This document shows, in pieces, positions 23,735 to 38,064 of a DNA stretch of 64,000 nucleotides. The first letter of the stretch is position 1. Each line of letters opens with the position of its first letter. Made by a program: the position numbers and the translations under genes. This DNA is from Cacajao melanocephalus (Eukaryota; Chordata; Mammalia; Primates; Pitheciidae). The stretch spans positions 45,410 through 109,409 of the forward strand of contig CAUYLG010005117.1 of assembly GCA_963573385.1 (NCBI GenBank), in the 5' to 3' direction. The notes below the pieces were generated by a model. That model was given only the letters and a program-made list of their open reading frames with translations. It was not told where the DNA came from and ran no database searches.

Positions 23735-24855
23735 AGCCCTTTACTCAAAAATATTTAGAGAAGAATCAGAGTCCTAAATGTAGAGTGTAAAACAATAAAA
23801 CTTTTGTATTTAATTATAGACAAATATTTATATGATCTTGATGCAAGCAAAGACTTTTTTTAAGCAAGATTACAAAAGCACAAATATAAAATAAACTTCA
23901 CTGTACTTCAATAAAATTTATGACATCTGTTTACAAATGAATAAATTGATAAATAGATGATAAATTCAACAAGTTACTCAATCTAGAATAAGTGAAGTTT
24001 TCCTATGAATCAGAGAAAGACAAAACTCTCGATTTTTTAAAAATGAGCAAACCTTTAATAGGTACTTTTACAAAAAGTTATAATCGAATAGTTAATAAGC
24101 ATCATAAAATATATTAACATAATTACTCTTCAATAAAATGTAAATTAATACCACAATGAGATACCTCTACTCAATGGCTAAAAATGGGAAGACTAATGAT
24201 ACCAAGCGTTGGTGAACATGTGAAGAAATTGAACTCAACTATATATTGCTGTTTGAGTGTTAACGGTATTAAAACGTTGGAACACAGTTTGGTATTATTT
24301 ACTTAATTTAATTAAATGGTTAACCTATGACTAACAATTTTATTCTTAAGTTTGTAATCTAGTAAAAATGGTGCATCTGTTTGCTAGAAGACATGAATAG
24401 AAAATATTTATTACTGATTTACACTTGCGACAAAAACTGGAAACAGCTCAAATTTCCATAAATAAGACAGTGGATAAATTATTTTATTTTTATGAAATGA
24501 ATTCTACCTAGAAATAAAATAAGATTGACCTATTAGTAGTTACGGTAAGATTGATGAATCCCACAGATATCATTTGGAGCAAAAGGATCCAAACAATAGT
24601 CAATATTATTATATATATTTGAAATCGAAGAACAGAATACTAACTGAGGATAGTAGAATTCAGAATAGTCATCACTTTGAGGATATACTGATTGGCAGAG
24701 GGTAAATAAATTTCTTGAGACTTTGTGCTTTATGATTATTTAGCTGGAGGTTATATTAGTGCATGTATGTATAAAGGTTCATTGAGTTTAAGCAATTATG
24801 TTTAGTACATTTTTATGTATATATCTGATACATTAATAAAAATTAAACAAACAAA
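23735..24855 (+). mobile_element. Very old LINE-1 3' half (L1MD/ME-like)
   Basis: Recognisable blocks in order: accacaatgagatacctcta (24151-24170), gataccaagcgttggtgaac, acaaaaactggaaacagctc (24431-24450), cagtggataaattattttat, and a 3'UTR ending ttaataaaaattaaacaaac near 24855. Heavily mutated, no open frame. Confidence 0.7.
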
Positions 24856-26914
24856 TTTGTTTAATTTTTTACAGTCTCAAATGATAAATTAACAGATTCC
24901 TTGATTAACACATGGAATCCAACATAATGAGTTAATGGCTGAAAAATAAAACACTGCAAATCAGTTCTGTTTGACATCTAGTATATTTCAATTTATCTTC
25001 ATGTAAAAAAGGAAAAAGAACAAAACAACAACAACACAACAACTGAGAGAGAGAGAGGGAAACACTGCATATTTTCTGAGAAAAGACCAGTGTGATAACA
25101 CTACTAATTAACCTATTTTTGCCTTGACAAGTGAAAATGAATTTCAATATCCAGATATGTCAACCACTGGCTTATTAAATAGTATGTAGTTGGAAAATAG
25201 CCAAGGTTAGAAAGAGAGATGACAGAAAAGCTTTATTAAATAAGAAATCTGGGAAAGATAAAGTGAGAAAAATACAGTACAGAAATGTGCAAGATTACTC
25301 AACATCACATGAACAAGCAGAAAACACTGAATTCTTTTTTATTTGATCCACTTCTAGATATTTCCCCTTTGTATACTATGTACTGAATTAGTAATCTTCC
25401 AATCTTTAAAAGCAGATGCCAGAAGTAAGGCTATATTTCACGCTTTTTCTCCTTGTATCAATGAAAGTTCACACTATTTCCTTCAGAAATCTTGGATATA
25501 TACCATATGGTCCTGGTGATTTATTGGACTTGAATTACTCTACTTGCTCTATAACTTTCTCATTTAAGACGTCAATCTTTGTCAAGGGCACCATCTGATG
25601 CTCTGTGAAAACTGCCTTAGGAATAGTAATTTTTCCAAAGTTCTCTCAAGTATTTTAATACAAAAATCACTTTATTTTTCCCCCTTTCTATTAGAAACTT
25701 ACAAAATTCTCTAAAAGGACTGAGAGCCTTCATTATAATTCCTTTTTGTTTCTTAATGTACATACATCACATATTTTTTAAACTTCTGTGATTTTTTAAA
25801 AATTGAAATATATCAGATTTGGTAAACTTTGTGTTGAACTTTTATGTTGTTTGACTTAAATAATATTTGTATAATGCTGCATCTAGTCCTTAGGAAATTT
25901 TAAATCAAATAATAAATGAATTAAGTAATAATAATTTGAATAATATTTTACATCCTCTAATTTGAAAGTCTTTTATCTTAAAAATGTTTTCTAGAGTTCT
26001 AAATGTTTTCAGGTTATATCTGGAAAGCTGAGACAAATCACTGGTTACAATATATAAACCAACTGAATAGAAAGAGAACTCATCTTAGTGAGATTATCCT
26101 CATATTTTATTTTAATAAGTACTTTGCATACAATATGTCCTTAAATTTGCAGAGAAATATTTTTAAGGTGGTTTAATTTTATATAGAAGAAAAATATCTT
26201 CTACGCATTCATCAGTCATGTACACATTTATATTTTTATTTATGGTTTTTGAGCATCAGCAAAGATTAGATATATTACCTTCTTTCACATAACTTATCTA
26301 TATCCCTATACTATTTAATGTTATAATATCGTACACATATTTATTTTGTGTTTTATCTTCCATGTAAGTGTGTGAATGTTTACGAAAAAGGGTAGGCATT
26401 GAGAATTTTAGTTCTGATTTGATTCCCATTCCACCCTGATGGCTTACAAAATTACTCCCTGTCAGCTTTTTTCTCTTTCTGTTTATTTAAAATAATGTTT
26501 ATGGCTATAAATACATTTAGTTGAGTACTGCCTATACTGTTTAGAATGAACTTTTGTTGGATATGATACTGTGTTAGATAAACATTTTTAGGAACATATG
26601 AATGAAATTCAAGAGTGGCTTTTACTTTTCTTGAAGCCAAAGAAAACAAACGATAAAGTTTATCCTAAACTCCAAAATTATTCCGCTTCCTCCATCATTT
26701 CTTCTAATTGCCACCTTTAAAAAGGAGTATTCCTAGTTTTTTGCTAGAGATTGTTCTACATTACCATGATCCCTTCTAAATTTTAAGGGGTAACACCTTT
26801 GGAATGTGCAGGGTTCCAGAAGACTCATATAAAGAAGAGGGGCATGTATCTTTTCTTGGGAAGTGTAGTGCCTTAATCTCTGCAGAACTGAGCTTAGCTA
26901 GGGTATTTGCTTTC
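24856..26914. other. AT-rich unassigned sequence
   Basis: No gene is supported. 25400-25600 contains an open frame of 60 codons without motif; some of this stretch may be decayed L1 that I could not align by eye. Confidence 0.45.
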
Positions 26915-27215
26915 TGATGGCAACTATTAGCCAGTCCCAGAAAGATAAAAACTACATGATTCCATTTACATAAGGTATCTAATATAGTCAAAGTCCTGGA
27001 AACAGAGCAAAGAAAGGAGGTTGTCAAAGGCTATAGGGAAGTGGAAATGAGATTTGTTTTCAGTGAGCATAACGTTTCTGTTATAAAAGATAAATAAGTT
27101 GCAGGGATCTGTTGTACAACATTGTGTCTATATTTAACAATATTGCATCACAAACTTAAATATTTTTAAGAGGGTAGACATCATATTAAGTGTTTTTATC
27201 TCAATAAAACATGTG
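26915..27215 (+). mobile_element. LINE-1 3'UTR fragment
   Basis: ctacatgattccatttacat (26952-26971), aaggtatctaatatagtcaa, then gttgtacaacattgtgtcta and tctcaataaaa near 27210 follow an L1M 3'UTR. Confidence 0.7.
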
Positions 27216-27419
27216 TTTGAATTTTAAGAAAAAGAAGATAATGAGTTTGACAAAACGCTAACATATTTGTGAATGGGAGCCCAATAATGTTGAACAAGAT
27301 ATACGGATTTATTTTAAGACTTAAAAATTCTTGGGTGAAGGAAATGGTCTATTATTCTTCTATTATAGTTTTTACTCTATAATAATATGATGACATCCAA
27401 ATACTTTGGTGTAGCATTC

Positions 27420-27670
27420 AAGTACTCAGACTTGATAGTGATAATGACTTTATTTAAATTCTGGCTTATTTCTGTGCTAGTTGTAACATCTTAAGCTATT
27501 AAATAACTAACTATGTCCTCTGTGCTTCATTTTTCTCAGCATATGGGAATAATAATAAAATATAATAGACAGGATTGTGATGCTGATTAAATAGATTATT
27601 GTATGTGAAGGATTTGGAACATTTCACCATGATGTAATAGCCAATCAATGTTAAATACCTTTATTATTAG
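27420..27670 (+). mobile_element. MIR SINE
   Basis: A full MIR order: tttaaattctggcttatttc (27453-27472), gtgctagttgtaacatctta, gtgcttcatttttctcagca (27522-27541), gggaataataataaaatata, and a tail near tgttaaatacctttattatt. Confidence 0.7.
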
Positions 27671-28278
27671 TGATTATCAAGCCCTGCATGACTTCATCCT
27701 GCATGTCATACTAAGTGTAGCCTGTATATTGTTCCTTCTTTCCAGTTCTCTCGTTTTTGATTCCTGAAAAAATGCCTGTTCTTGTGCAGGTTAAGTATAT
27801 TAAGGTCCCTCAGGGACTCAATGCCATGCAACCCTATCCCACCCTTGCCAGCCCACTCTTCATGTTCTTAGCTGTGTCCCTTCCTTTCATTCTCCCTTCC
27901 TTTTTCTCTTCTTTTACAATTGGCATAATAAGCTCCAGGAAGTTTATACAGAATTAAAGATAAAATCATGACCAAAATGGTACATAGACTGTGCTCTCCT
28001 ACTGCATTTTAATAAGCATGATGGACAACAGTCAATCAATTATACAAATAAATGTGAAGCTGCAACTATCGTAAATTTTTTAAAGGATAGATAACTAAAA
28101 TTAACTTAGTAAGAATGACTATTAAAGATTTTCAAGAGAAGAGACAGAATGGAGCAAAAAGGGAGAGACAGGGAAAGAAAAAAATTTACAATCAGGTGGA
28201 AAAAAATATTGTTCTGTTGTAGGAGAGCTGTGCTGAACAGATGACAAATAAAACAAAGCAGGCGATACTGGAGAAAAG
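27671..28278. other. Unassigned sequence, possibly including decayed L2
   Basis: gccctgcatgacttcatcct at 27681-27700 resembles L2, but I could not follow it further. No gene recognised. Confidence 0.35.
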
Positions 28279-28292
28279 AAAGGAGGGTGGGA

Positions 28293-28589
28293 GGCCAGGC
28301 GCAGTGGCTCATGCCTGTAATCCCAACACTTTGGGAGGCAGAGGTTGGTGGATCACTTGAGGTCAGGAGTTAGAGACCAGCCTGGCCAACGTGGTGAAAC
28401 CCCATCCCTAGTAAAAATATAATAATTAGCTGGGCATTTCGGCCTGCTCCTGAAATTCCAGCTACTCTAGAGGGTGAGGTACAATAATTGTTTGAACTTG
28501 AGAGGCGGAGATTGCAGTGAGCCAAGATCTTGCCACTGCACTCCTGTCATTGCACTCCTGCCTGGGTGATAGAGCAAAATTCAGTCAAA
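28293..28589 (+). mobile_element. Alu element with expanded A-tail
   Basis: Starts ggccaggcgcagtggctcat and ends in tagagcaaaattcagtcaaa. A second copy of a short 3' segment (cactcctgtcattgcactcctg, repeated cactcctg) lies at 28537-28560. The A-tail has expanded into the compound purine repeat that follows. Flanks ggagggtgggag-like (28281-28292) and ggagggtgagac (28863-28874) appear to be the target-site duplication, so the whole microsatellite belongs to the Alu insertion. Confidence 0.95.
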
Positions 28590-28758
28590 AAGAAGGAAGG
28601 AAGGAAGGAAGGAAGGAAGGAAGGAAGGAAGGAAGGAAGGAAGGAAGGAAGGAAGGAAAGAAAGGAAGAAAGGAAGGAAGGAAGGAAGGAAATGAAGGAA
28701 GGAAGGAAGGAAGGAAGGAAAGGAAAGAGAGAGAGAAAGAAAAAGAAAAATAAAGAAA

Positions 28759-28813
<55 letters not shown>

Positions 28814-28862
28814 GACAGAAAGAAAGCAAAACAGAAAGCAAGAAAGCAGAAAGAAAGAAAGG
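28590..28862 (+). repeat. Compound (GGAA)n / (GAAA)n microsatellite, ~270 bp
   Basis: Sixteen uninterrupted GGAA units at 28595-28658, further GGAA blocks at 28674-28720, a GA run, then (GAAA)n at about 28758-28812 and a degenerate GAAA end. It is a polypurine/polypyrimidine tract on one strand. Long open frames across it on both strands are repeat artefacts. Confidence 0.97.
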
Positions 28863-28875
28863 AAGGAGGGTGAGA

Positions 28876-29655
28876 CTGGTGATGCATTGGGCGTGAAACT
28901 GAAAGAAAACCATGTAGGGCTTTGTAGAGTACCGTAAAGTGATTGCTTTTTCTTTATATGAAGAAAAATGAGAAGCCACTGAGAATTTTAAGGTAGGAAG
29001 CTGAAACAATTAGATTTACCTATGAAAATACTGCTTTATCTACTGTGTGAGTATAGTATTAATTAGAATAAAACCAAGGAAGATCCACAGAAACCTTTTT
29101 TTTTAAGTGTAGATTTCTAAATTGGTGGTATACATAGTAGTATGGATGAAAATTTAGGAAAATGAATACTGGAAGATAACAGAAAGTCAAATCATTAGGA
29201 TATAGTGATAGACTGGGCATGTTAGTTGAAAGAGGGTGATGTAACAATAATGGCTCCAAAGTTTCTAGCTGCCATAACCATGTGAGTGATAGAGTCACTT
29301 CTTAGGATGGGTAAAATAGAGGGAGGAACACATTTGGGTATGTGGTAAGAGAGAGATGATGAGTTCAGTCTCAGGTAATTGGTCTTTTTGACATGTAAAG
29401 AGTTATAATAGGCCAGGGGACACGTGACTTACATGTCTTCAATAAATGAAGGCCTACCTTGCTTCCCTGCTAAATTATATCCTCTCCTATTAGTTCTATA
29501 TTAATTTCTTGTTTCTTTGTTTTCTTAACACATATTAGTTTTTATGGCTTACTTGTCTAAAGAATGATTTTTTTAATCATTCTTTCTTCTGAACTAGAAT
29601 AAATTTATCGAATGAATTAACTTACTTCCAACTCTTTTCTTCCTTTTCTCATTCT
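28876..29655. other. AT-rich unassigned sequence
   Basis: No gene or named element recognised. Confidence 0.55.
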
Positions 29656-29740
29656 TTTAGATGAATATTTGTTGAGTAGCTAATATGTTTCAAGAGTGAT
29701 GCCAAGTGCTTAGGATATAGCAAGTGTACTAGATGGAATT
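29656..29740 (-). mobile_element. L2 LINE 3' end
   Basis: tgaatatttgttgagtagct (29662-29681) then gccaagtgcttaggatatag matches the reverse complement of the L2 3' end. Short. Confidence 0.55.
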
Positions 29741-30263
29741 CTGGCAGCAACCGAAGTTCTGAGAGCCAGTGCCATCACTAGAAACCAGGTATTTTAACAA
29801 TTAGTTGGTACTTTTCCAAGCACCATACCAACTCCTCATATTGACACAGTTCTGCCTTCTAATCAAACAAGAAACCTAGAAAAATAAATAATCTTGGCAG
29901 AAATAATGATGGAAATCATAAAAGTAACCAGTATAGGCAGTGATATTTGAATCTACTTCAAAGTTTACACAACTGATAAAGAAAAAATAGAAAATTTATT
30001 TTTCACCTTTTCTGGGGAAAGAGTGTATATCTTTGGAATTGTGCATTCTCTGATATAGAAAAAGCCGAGTAAATGAATTTCAGGGTCCAATGTCGCAACT
30101 AAATTTAAGAGAGTTTTAATCTATATCAAATTTTGATAAAAGTTCAATTGCATTGTTATTTTGTGAAATCTGGGAATAGATATTTATTGTTTTTTAGATG
30201 CTAATGACCCAAGAAGAAGTGATGGTAAGTGGGCTATTTCCTCATTATATTAAAAGAAAATGA

Positions 30264-32409
<2,146 letters not shown>

Positions 32410-32565
32410 ATATTATATAGCAGCCAAGATCATAGAGCTTGGAACTAAACTAGGTTATTTTAATCCAGATTGGCCCCACTCTTACTAGTTGTTTAGCCAC
32501 AGAAAAATTACTTAATATCCTCTCACTTTGTACTCTTTATCTGTAAAATGAGAATGTAATTACAA
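32410..32565 (+). mobile_element. MIR SINE
   Basis: agatcatagagcttggaact (32428-32447), then cttactagttgtttagccac, actctttatctgtaaaatga (32531-32550) and gagaatgtaat follow the MIR body in order. Confidence 0.7.
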
Positions 32566-32644
32566 TTCTATGAAGAAAATAAACTGTCTCTTTTAGAGTC
32601 AGAAATATCAAAGATCTCTGTTTGTTGTATATATCCTTATCTGT

Positions 32645-32684
32645 CTGTTCTTTTCTTTCTTTTTCTTTTTTTTTTTTTTTTTTG
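32645..32684 (+). repeat. T-rich low-complexity tract
   Basis: Pyrimidine-rich run ending in about 20 consecutive T. Not attached to an Alu body. Confidence 0.85.
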
Positions 32685-32819
32685 CAGAAAGTGATATATT
32701 TAGGCAGAGAAAGAAAAAGGAGAGTGAAAAAAGATGAGATGAGAAAGACAAAGCTTCCACAAAGATTGTGGAAGGGGTGTCTGTTTCTTTTCAAAGTCAC
32801 AAAATCAAAACTATTTTGA

Positions 32820-32858
32820 TGCCTCCTTTAAAAGAAATGACACTTTTTAAAGGAGGCA
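32820..32858. repeat. Perfect 14-bp stem hairpin
   Basis: tgcctcctttaaaa (32820-32833) and ttttaaaggaggca (32845-32858) are exact reverse complements around 11 bases. The stem is fairly GC-rich at its base. Confidence 0.95.
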
Positions 32859-34984
32859 ATGATGCTTTCTTTAAAATTTTTTGGAAGCTCTACATAAAAA
32901 AAAAAATGAGTTTACCTTACACAAGTTTATTATATACAAGCAACCTTAGATATGGAAAACAAAAATCGTGTTTAAATATCTCCAGAATTAAATCTAACTT
33001 TAAAATATCATTCCAATTAAAGAGTTACTCTACATTCAAGTTGAAAATTAACTCTAACTGCTTATAAGTTTTCATAATTAAAACAAAATTAAAAGAAGTA
33101 ATTTAACATACTGGTGTTTATCATGAGCTGATTATTATGTTTCTTTAATCCACTAGATATTTTTCCCTTTTGCTGATGGCCTTAAGTAAAAACTTGAAAA
33201 AAAATGTAATCCATTTTTTTCAAAATATTACTTTCTAAAAATTAAGCTTCTGTGTATTTGTGTGTGTGTGTATGTATGTGTGTGTGTCTGTCTGTCTCTC
33301 AAGATAGATTTCCTTCCCTTTGATTTGGCGATTTTTAAAATTTAACACCAAATTGCAAGCTATTTCTTGGTAATTATTTTTTTAAAACCAGTCAAATACT
33401 TTTTTTTGGAGGTTACAGCAGATAAATGCCAACATATGATTTCAGACAAGACATTTGTTTAGATTTTTGTTTTTCATTTGATTGGAAAAAACAATACAAA
33501 GGGAAAAATATAACAATTTATTTCTTGCAGAATTATCAACAAGTGACCATAATTGGAAGAAATCACCTCACAAGAGAGAGCCCATTATCCATCTCTATTG
33601 CTGAAATTTCCTTAGTATTGCTTTCTGAGAGGCAGATTAACTTACTGAAAAACACATAATATGTTTGAACTATCCCCAAAAAAAATAATGTCACCAGATT
33701 GAGTTCAAAGAAGTAAATCACACCTTAAAGATCAGGGACCACATGATCTCTTATTCTCATCTTGTATTAATTGGCTGAAAATGGCTTGAAAGTGAATTGC
33801 CCTTCATCACCATCCACTCTTGCTGGCATCTGGGCTGCTACTAATTGTAGACAATAAAAGTGACACAGAAAGGCAAATTCTGTCTCCACTGTCATTTTGT
33901 GTCTGCTATAACTTTAAATTTTTAATGGTAATTTTAGTAAAAAAATAGTCTTAACCTTTAAAGGCCAGATAGGCTACTGCTTGCAAAACTTTACTATGTA
34001 TAAATTTTAAGGTGTTAAGTTTGTATAAATTTTGAAGTGTTGTAATAATACATGCATTATCATATTATTATTTTAATTGTTTAAAGCACTGATTTTAGTT
34101 TAAAGACATATTTTTAAGTCAATGAAAGCAATAATATTTTGAACCATTTTGTAGCAAGCAATGATGAAAAAAAAGTTATATTTAAATTCAACAGACTCTC
34201 TCCTAGGACTACATGAAGCATAAGAGATTTTGTATGCATGCCAAGCAATTTTCAAGTTAATGTGAATATTAGTATTCCTTGAATAGCTTATATTTCTTGA
34301 TATTTTTTCATAGAAAACAGAAAAAATTATGTCATAATTATTACTATGTTAAATACTCCCTTTTTATAGATGTATATATTATGAGTATAAGGAAAAATTC
34401 AGATTATATTGAGAGATAAGGTTAATGAAATCATTTTGTTCTTACATATAATTGTGAAAGTATTAAAGCTTTCCCCACATTTTGTATTTTTTAAATCTTT
34501 CACTTTGAAAAACAGTGGTTGTAATAGCAATAAATGCATAAATTTTTAAGAATCAGTGACAGAAATATATATTCAAATTTTTATGGCTAAATATCGAAGT
34601 CCAAATAACATAAAAGAAGAGAAACTAAAGTACTTTGAAAAACGGAAATATGTAAATGAATTCTTCAATTTTATCTTATATGCACTGTTAGATGTTTACT
34701 TTTCATTAGACTTTTTATCCGAATTTATTTAAATGTATTGTTAAACAGAAGTTTTTTTTATAGTAAACGTGGCTACAAAATAATTATTATATAAGAACGA
34801 AAAAAGCAGGCCACAATTAGTATTTTTAAAATATCTTCCAAATTTTAGTATAATTTTTGTCATATAAGATCCTGAGCACATATTAACTATAGAATTATAA
34901 TTATTTTCAGATTATGTAAGAATAAATACATCATATTGTGACACTATGTAGTAAAAGCTCCTCAATTAATATTTTACAATTAAA
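32859..34984. other. AT-rich unassigned sequence with a TG-rich stretch
   Basis: An imperfect (TG)n/(TATG)n/(TCTG)n region is at 33252-33300. No gene or named element otherwise; frames at 32768-33067 and 33426-33659 have no motif. Confidence 0.5.
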
Positions 34985-35165
34985 AACTAATAGGGAACAA
35001 TGGTGGAATGGTAAAGAGCTCATACTTTGCTTAATTTCTTAGATTGATTTCTCCACTTAGTAATTTTACAAGTTTAATTATTCAATTTTGGCTTTCGTCA
35101 TCGTAGCCACTTAAAATTTTGTAAAGATTATTTGAAAAAAAATTTTAAATATTTATAATTCATCA
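34985..35165 (+). mobile_element. Possible MIR SINE
   Basis: tggtggaatggtaaagagct (35000-35019) and ctccacttagtaattttaca (35052-35071) resemble the MIR start and core. Too diverged to be sure. Confidence 0.4.
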
Positions 35166-35269
35166 CATATAAGACATACTCTGTATATACTAGTTACTCT
35201 TACAATATAATTCTCAAATTATTCAGTCTTTTCATTCATAAAAATATCTCTCCTTGTTTTGAAAGTTGA

Positions 35270-35735
35270 GTTTTTTGTATCACTCAGCAGTTTTATTATC
35301 TGTTTCCTTTTAGAACCCATGTATTTGTTTTTAACTTTATTCTAGTTAGCTTATATTGTGTTTGCTATTTTGAATCTGTATTTTAATGCGTGTTCAGATT
35401 GTGTAACATTAATATAAAAATTGTATCAATTTTCATATACTTATATTATAACCATCTAGTTTTCTAAACTTGCTATTTAAGTTTATTCATAGTTATTTCC
35501 ATTTTTCATTCATTCCTATTTAGTTTTTTATATTGTATGTCAGTGCTAAGACTTTTAAGGACAGTATTAAATAAAATGTATACAGTGAAGCATCTTTATT
35601 CTCATTAATGTAAGAATAATGACTCCATTATATTGGGCAATTGCTCTTGATTTGAGATGCATTTATCTACATGCTATACCAAAATTTCTATTTCTCATAG
35701 GTAGTTTTTAAAAAGCAGAACTATACATTTAAAAC
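35270..35735 (-). mobile_element. Very old LINE-1 ORF2 fragment
   Basis: gctaagacttttaaggacag (35545-35564), then attaaataaaatgtatacag and catctttattctcattaatg parallel the minus-strand L1 ORF2 reverse-transcriptase segment. Heavily diverged. Confidence 0.45.
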
Positions 35736-36148
35736 ATCAGGTTTTAACACTTATCATAAAAAAAAAATGTGCCATCCCCTATTCTGCATTTATATGCTTC
35801 ACAACAGGATAGAAAAAACACGGTCTATGTGATTGACGATCTTTATGATAAGTATTAATTCGTGCATATTTTATTTAGATGTAGAAATGTTATTGATTGT
35901 TGAATCAACAGTTAAAAACCATTTACTAGAATGACTTTTTGCTATACTGGTATCTACATTACTAATCATAAACTGTGGTGACCTTATGAAATTATGTAAC
36001 TAAAAACAGATTTCTTTATAAAACTGAAAAATCCTTAATTATTAAATATTGCATATCTTAATTTATAACCACAATCACTAGATTATGTCAGAATGATTGT
36101 GTTGTACAAAATGAAATACAACTTTTTTTTATGAGCTTTATTATAGAC
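35736..36148. other. AT-rich unassigned sequence
   Basis: No gene or element recognised. Confidence 0.55.
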
Positions 36149-36355
36149 CAGTGGTTTTCAAGGGTGGGACATTTTGCCCCAGGTGACACTTGGTAATATC
36201 TGCAGGCAGTTTTGTCATCACTGGATAGGGGAGTGTGCTACTGATAAGCAGTGAGTTATGGAGGCAGGGAGGCTGATAAACATCCATAAGGTATAGGACA
36301 GCCTCTACAACAAAGAATAATCTAACCAAAATGTCAATAGCGCTTTTCAGAAATT
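36149..36355 (+). mobile_element. MER20 (hAT-Charlie nonautonomous DNA transposon)
   Basis: Begins cagtggttttcaagggtgg, continues cattttgccccaggtgacac, gtgtgctactgataagcagt, aggacagcctctacaacaaa and aaaatgtcaatagcgc, the full MER20 order at near full length (consensus 219 bp). The right inverted repeat (expected to mirror the left) is decayed after 36345. MER20 copies are known in mammals to have been co-opted as enhancers in some places; nothing shows that here. Confidence 0.85.
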
Positions 36356-36465
36356 TTGATATAAAGGAAAATTAGCTGTAATTAGAAGTGGAATTTTGTT
36401 TATTCTATTTGAAAATTACATAGAAATTTGTGGATTAGTTCTAACAAAATAGCAAATTTCTTTCT

Positions 36466-36592
36466 CCTTTTCCTTTCCTTTCCTTTCCTTTCCTTTCCTT
36501 TCCTTTCCTTTCCTTTCCTTTCCTTTCCTTTCCTTTCCTTTCCTTTCCTCCCTCCCTCCCTCCCTCTCTTTCTTTCTTTCTTTCCTTCTTTC
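36466..36592 (+). repeat. (TTTCC)n-(CCCT)n-(CTTT)n compound microsatellite
   Basis: About 16-17 TTTCC pentamers (36466-36549), four CCCT units and then CTTT units. A pure polypyrimidine strand of about 130 bases. On the minus strand it reads GGAAA. Confidence 0.97.
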
Positions 36593-37720
36593 ATATAAGA
36601 AAGAATAGAAATAATTTCTATAACTTTCAAAATCTTGTGACTAAACTAAAGTCATCCAACTATATTCCTTAAAGGACATAGTGAGGCTGATCCACACTTG
36701 GCTTACCTCTCATGAGCTCTACATAACCCACTTGGGAAGGAAGAATCCCACATATGTGGTATGATAGTTATTAATTTTTTTCTTCATCTTTTTTATTCTG
36801 TTATTGTCAATAGAAAATTTTGTCCAAAGTTTTACAAAATATATCTGTGTTTTACTCAGGTAAGAATTCACAGTTGAAAGACATTCTACGGCCAACATTA
36901 TACTTTGTTTAAAAGGAAGGGAAGGGAGCACCTGAAGCATAGGGAGAAGCCATTGAGTATGGTATGTAGGTTCACAGAGAGACCTGACTATTTCAATTAC
37001 ATTTTATAAACAGAGTGTTAAGTGCTCAAATGATGGAACCTCTGAGTCTGCATCGTGTCTCATCTGGGATGCTGGCTATGTCTATTAATTGCATATCAGG
37101 TAAGAAATACATAGAAAAAAATGTAAGTTTTAATGTGCATAAAGGATGACATAAAGTCAATCGTATGGTGGCTTTAATTTTATCCTATTAGGTATTCACT
37201 AGTAAAATTAAATTCAAGCATTAGTTACAACTGCAGGTATCACCATGAGATAGTACTGTTCTTTGACAACTGAGTTATGCTTAATTCAAAAGGTGAGTAA
37301 TATAACTGTTAAGATTATTTGTATCCACTTTAGAAAATGTTTAAAATGGGAAAATCTTAGCAACTTACTAAGTACAGCTGCCATGTATCTTAGGTGCTCC
37401 TAAGGGGTACATTTTTAAATAGTTTATTAGGTTACCAGCTATTTTTTCAGGTAACATGACATATGTATACAAAATATTTAAACAAATTTACTCTGAAAAA
37501 AATTTAAATGTATTTCCCACATATTAAAATTTTTTCCTGAAATCTATCCTTGGAAAAATTCAGTGTCTGTGAACTTCTGGTTACCAGAAACCTAATATCT
37601 AATTATTTAAATCACCCGTATTCTTTTTTAGTTAGATCAAGAGACGAGGCTGATTGCAAAAATCATGAGCAAAGTGTTTTCTCAACCTGCAGTCAGTTCT
37701 GCAATGTATTTATCTCTCTG
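36593..37720. other. AT-rich unassigned sequence
   Basis: No gene or named element. Confidence 0.5.
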
Positions 37721-37755
37721 TCTCACACACACTCTCTTTCTCTCTCTCTCCCTCT

Positions 37756-37794
<39 letters not shown>
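37721..37794 (+). repeat. (CA)/(CT)n/(TG)17 compound microsatellite
   Basis: CA units, then CT-rich sequence (37729-37759), then about 17 TG units up to 37793. Confidence 0.95.
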
Positions 37795-37795
<1 letters not shown>

Positions 37796-38064
37796 CAGTA
37801 TGTGTGTAGAGGTAAGATAGATAAGAAAGAGAGTAGATCAGTTTAAAAACTTTGCCCTAAGTAAGCATCAAGCCTAGATTTCTACCAACAAGCAAACCAA
37901 CAATCAGAGTGATTATGGACATGTCCCATGCAGACATTTCTTTACCATCTTTCGTATTCTCAGCTTCTCATCTTAATGAGACCCTTGACCATTTTTCTAC
38001 TCCAGTCATCACTTCAGCAATTAACTCTACAGATACGTTCACTGATTTCATGTTAGCACAAGTC
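37795..38064. other. Unassigned sequence with a small palindrome at the L1 edge
   Basis: acaagtca-gtg-tgacttgt at 38058-38076 is a perfect 8-bp palindrome with a 3-base loop, exactly where the L1 match fades out. No gene recognised. Confidence 0.5.

Noticed and set aside
24856..26914. Possible exon near 25416-25598
   Set aside because: 60-codon frame without motif, homologue or splice-site pair.
28595..28812. Regularly spaced repeats considered as a CRISPR-like array
   Set aside because: Units are 4 bp with no spacers; it is a microsatellite.
28517..29009. Long frames rich in KEGR or LPSF repeats, up to 142 codons
   Set aside because: Translation of the GGAA/GAAA microsatellite.
36400..36630. 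76-codon GKERK-repeat frame on minus
   Set aside because: Translation of the TTTCC microsatellite.
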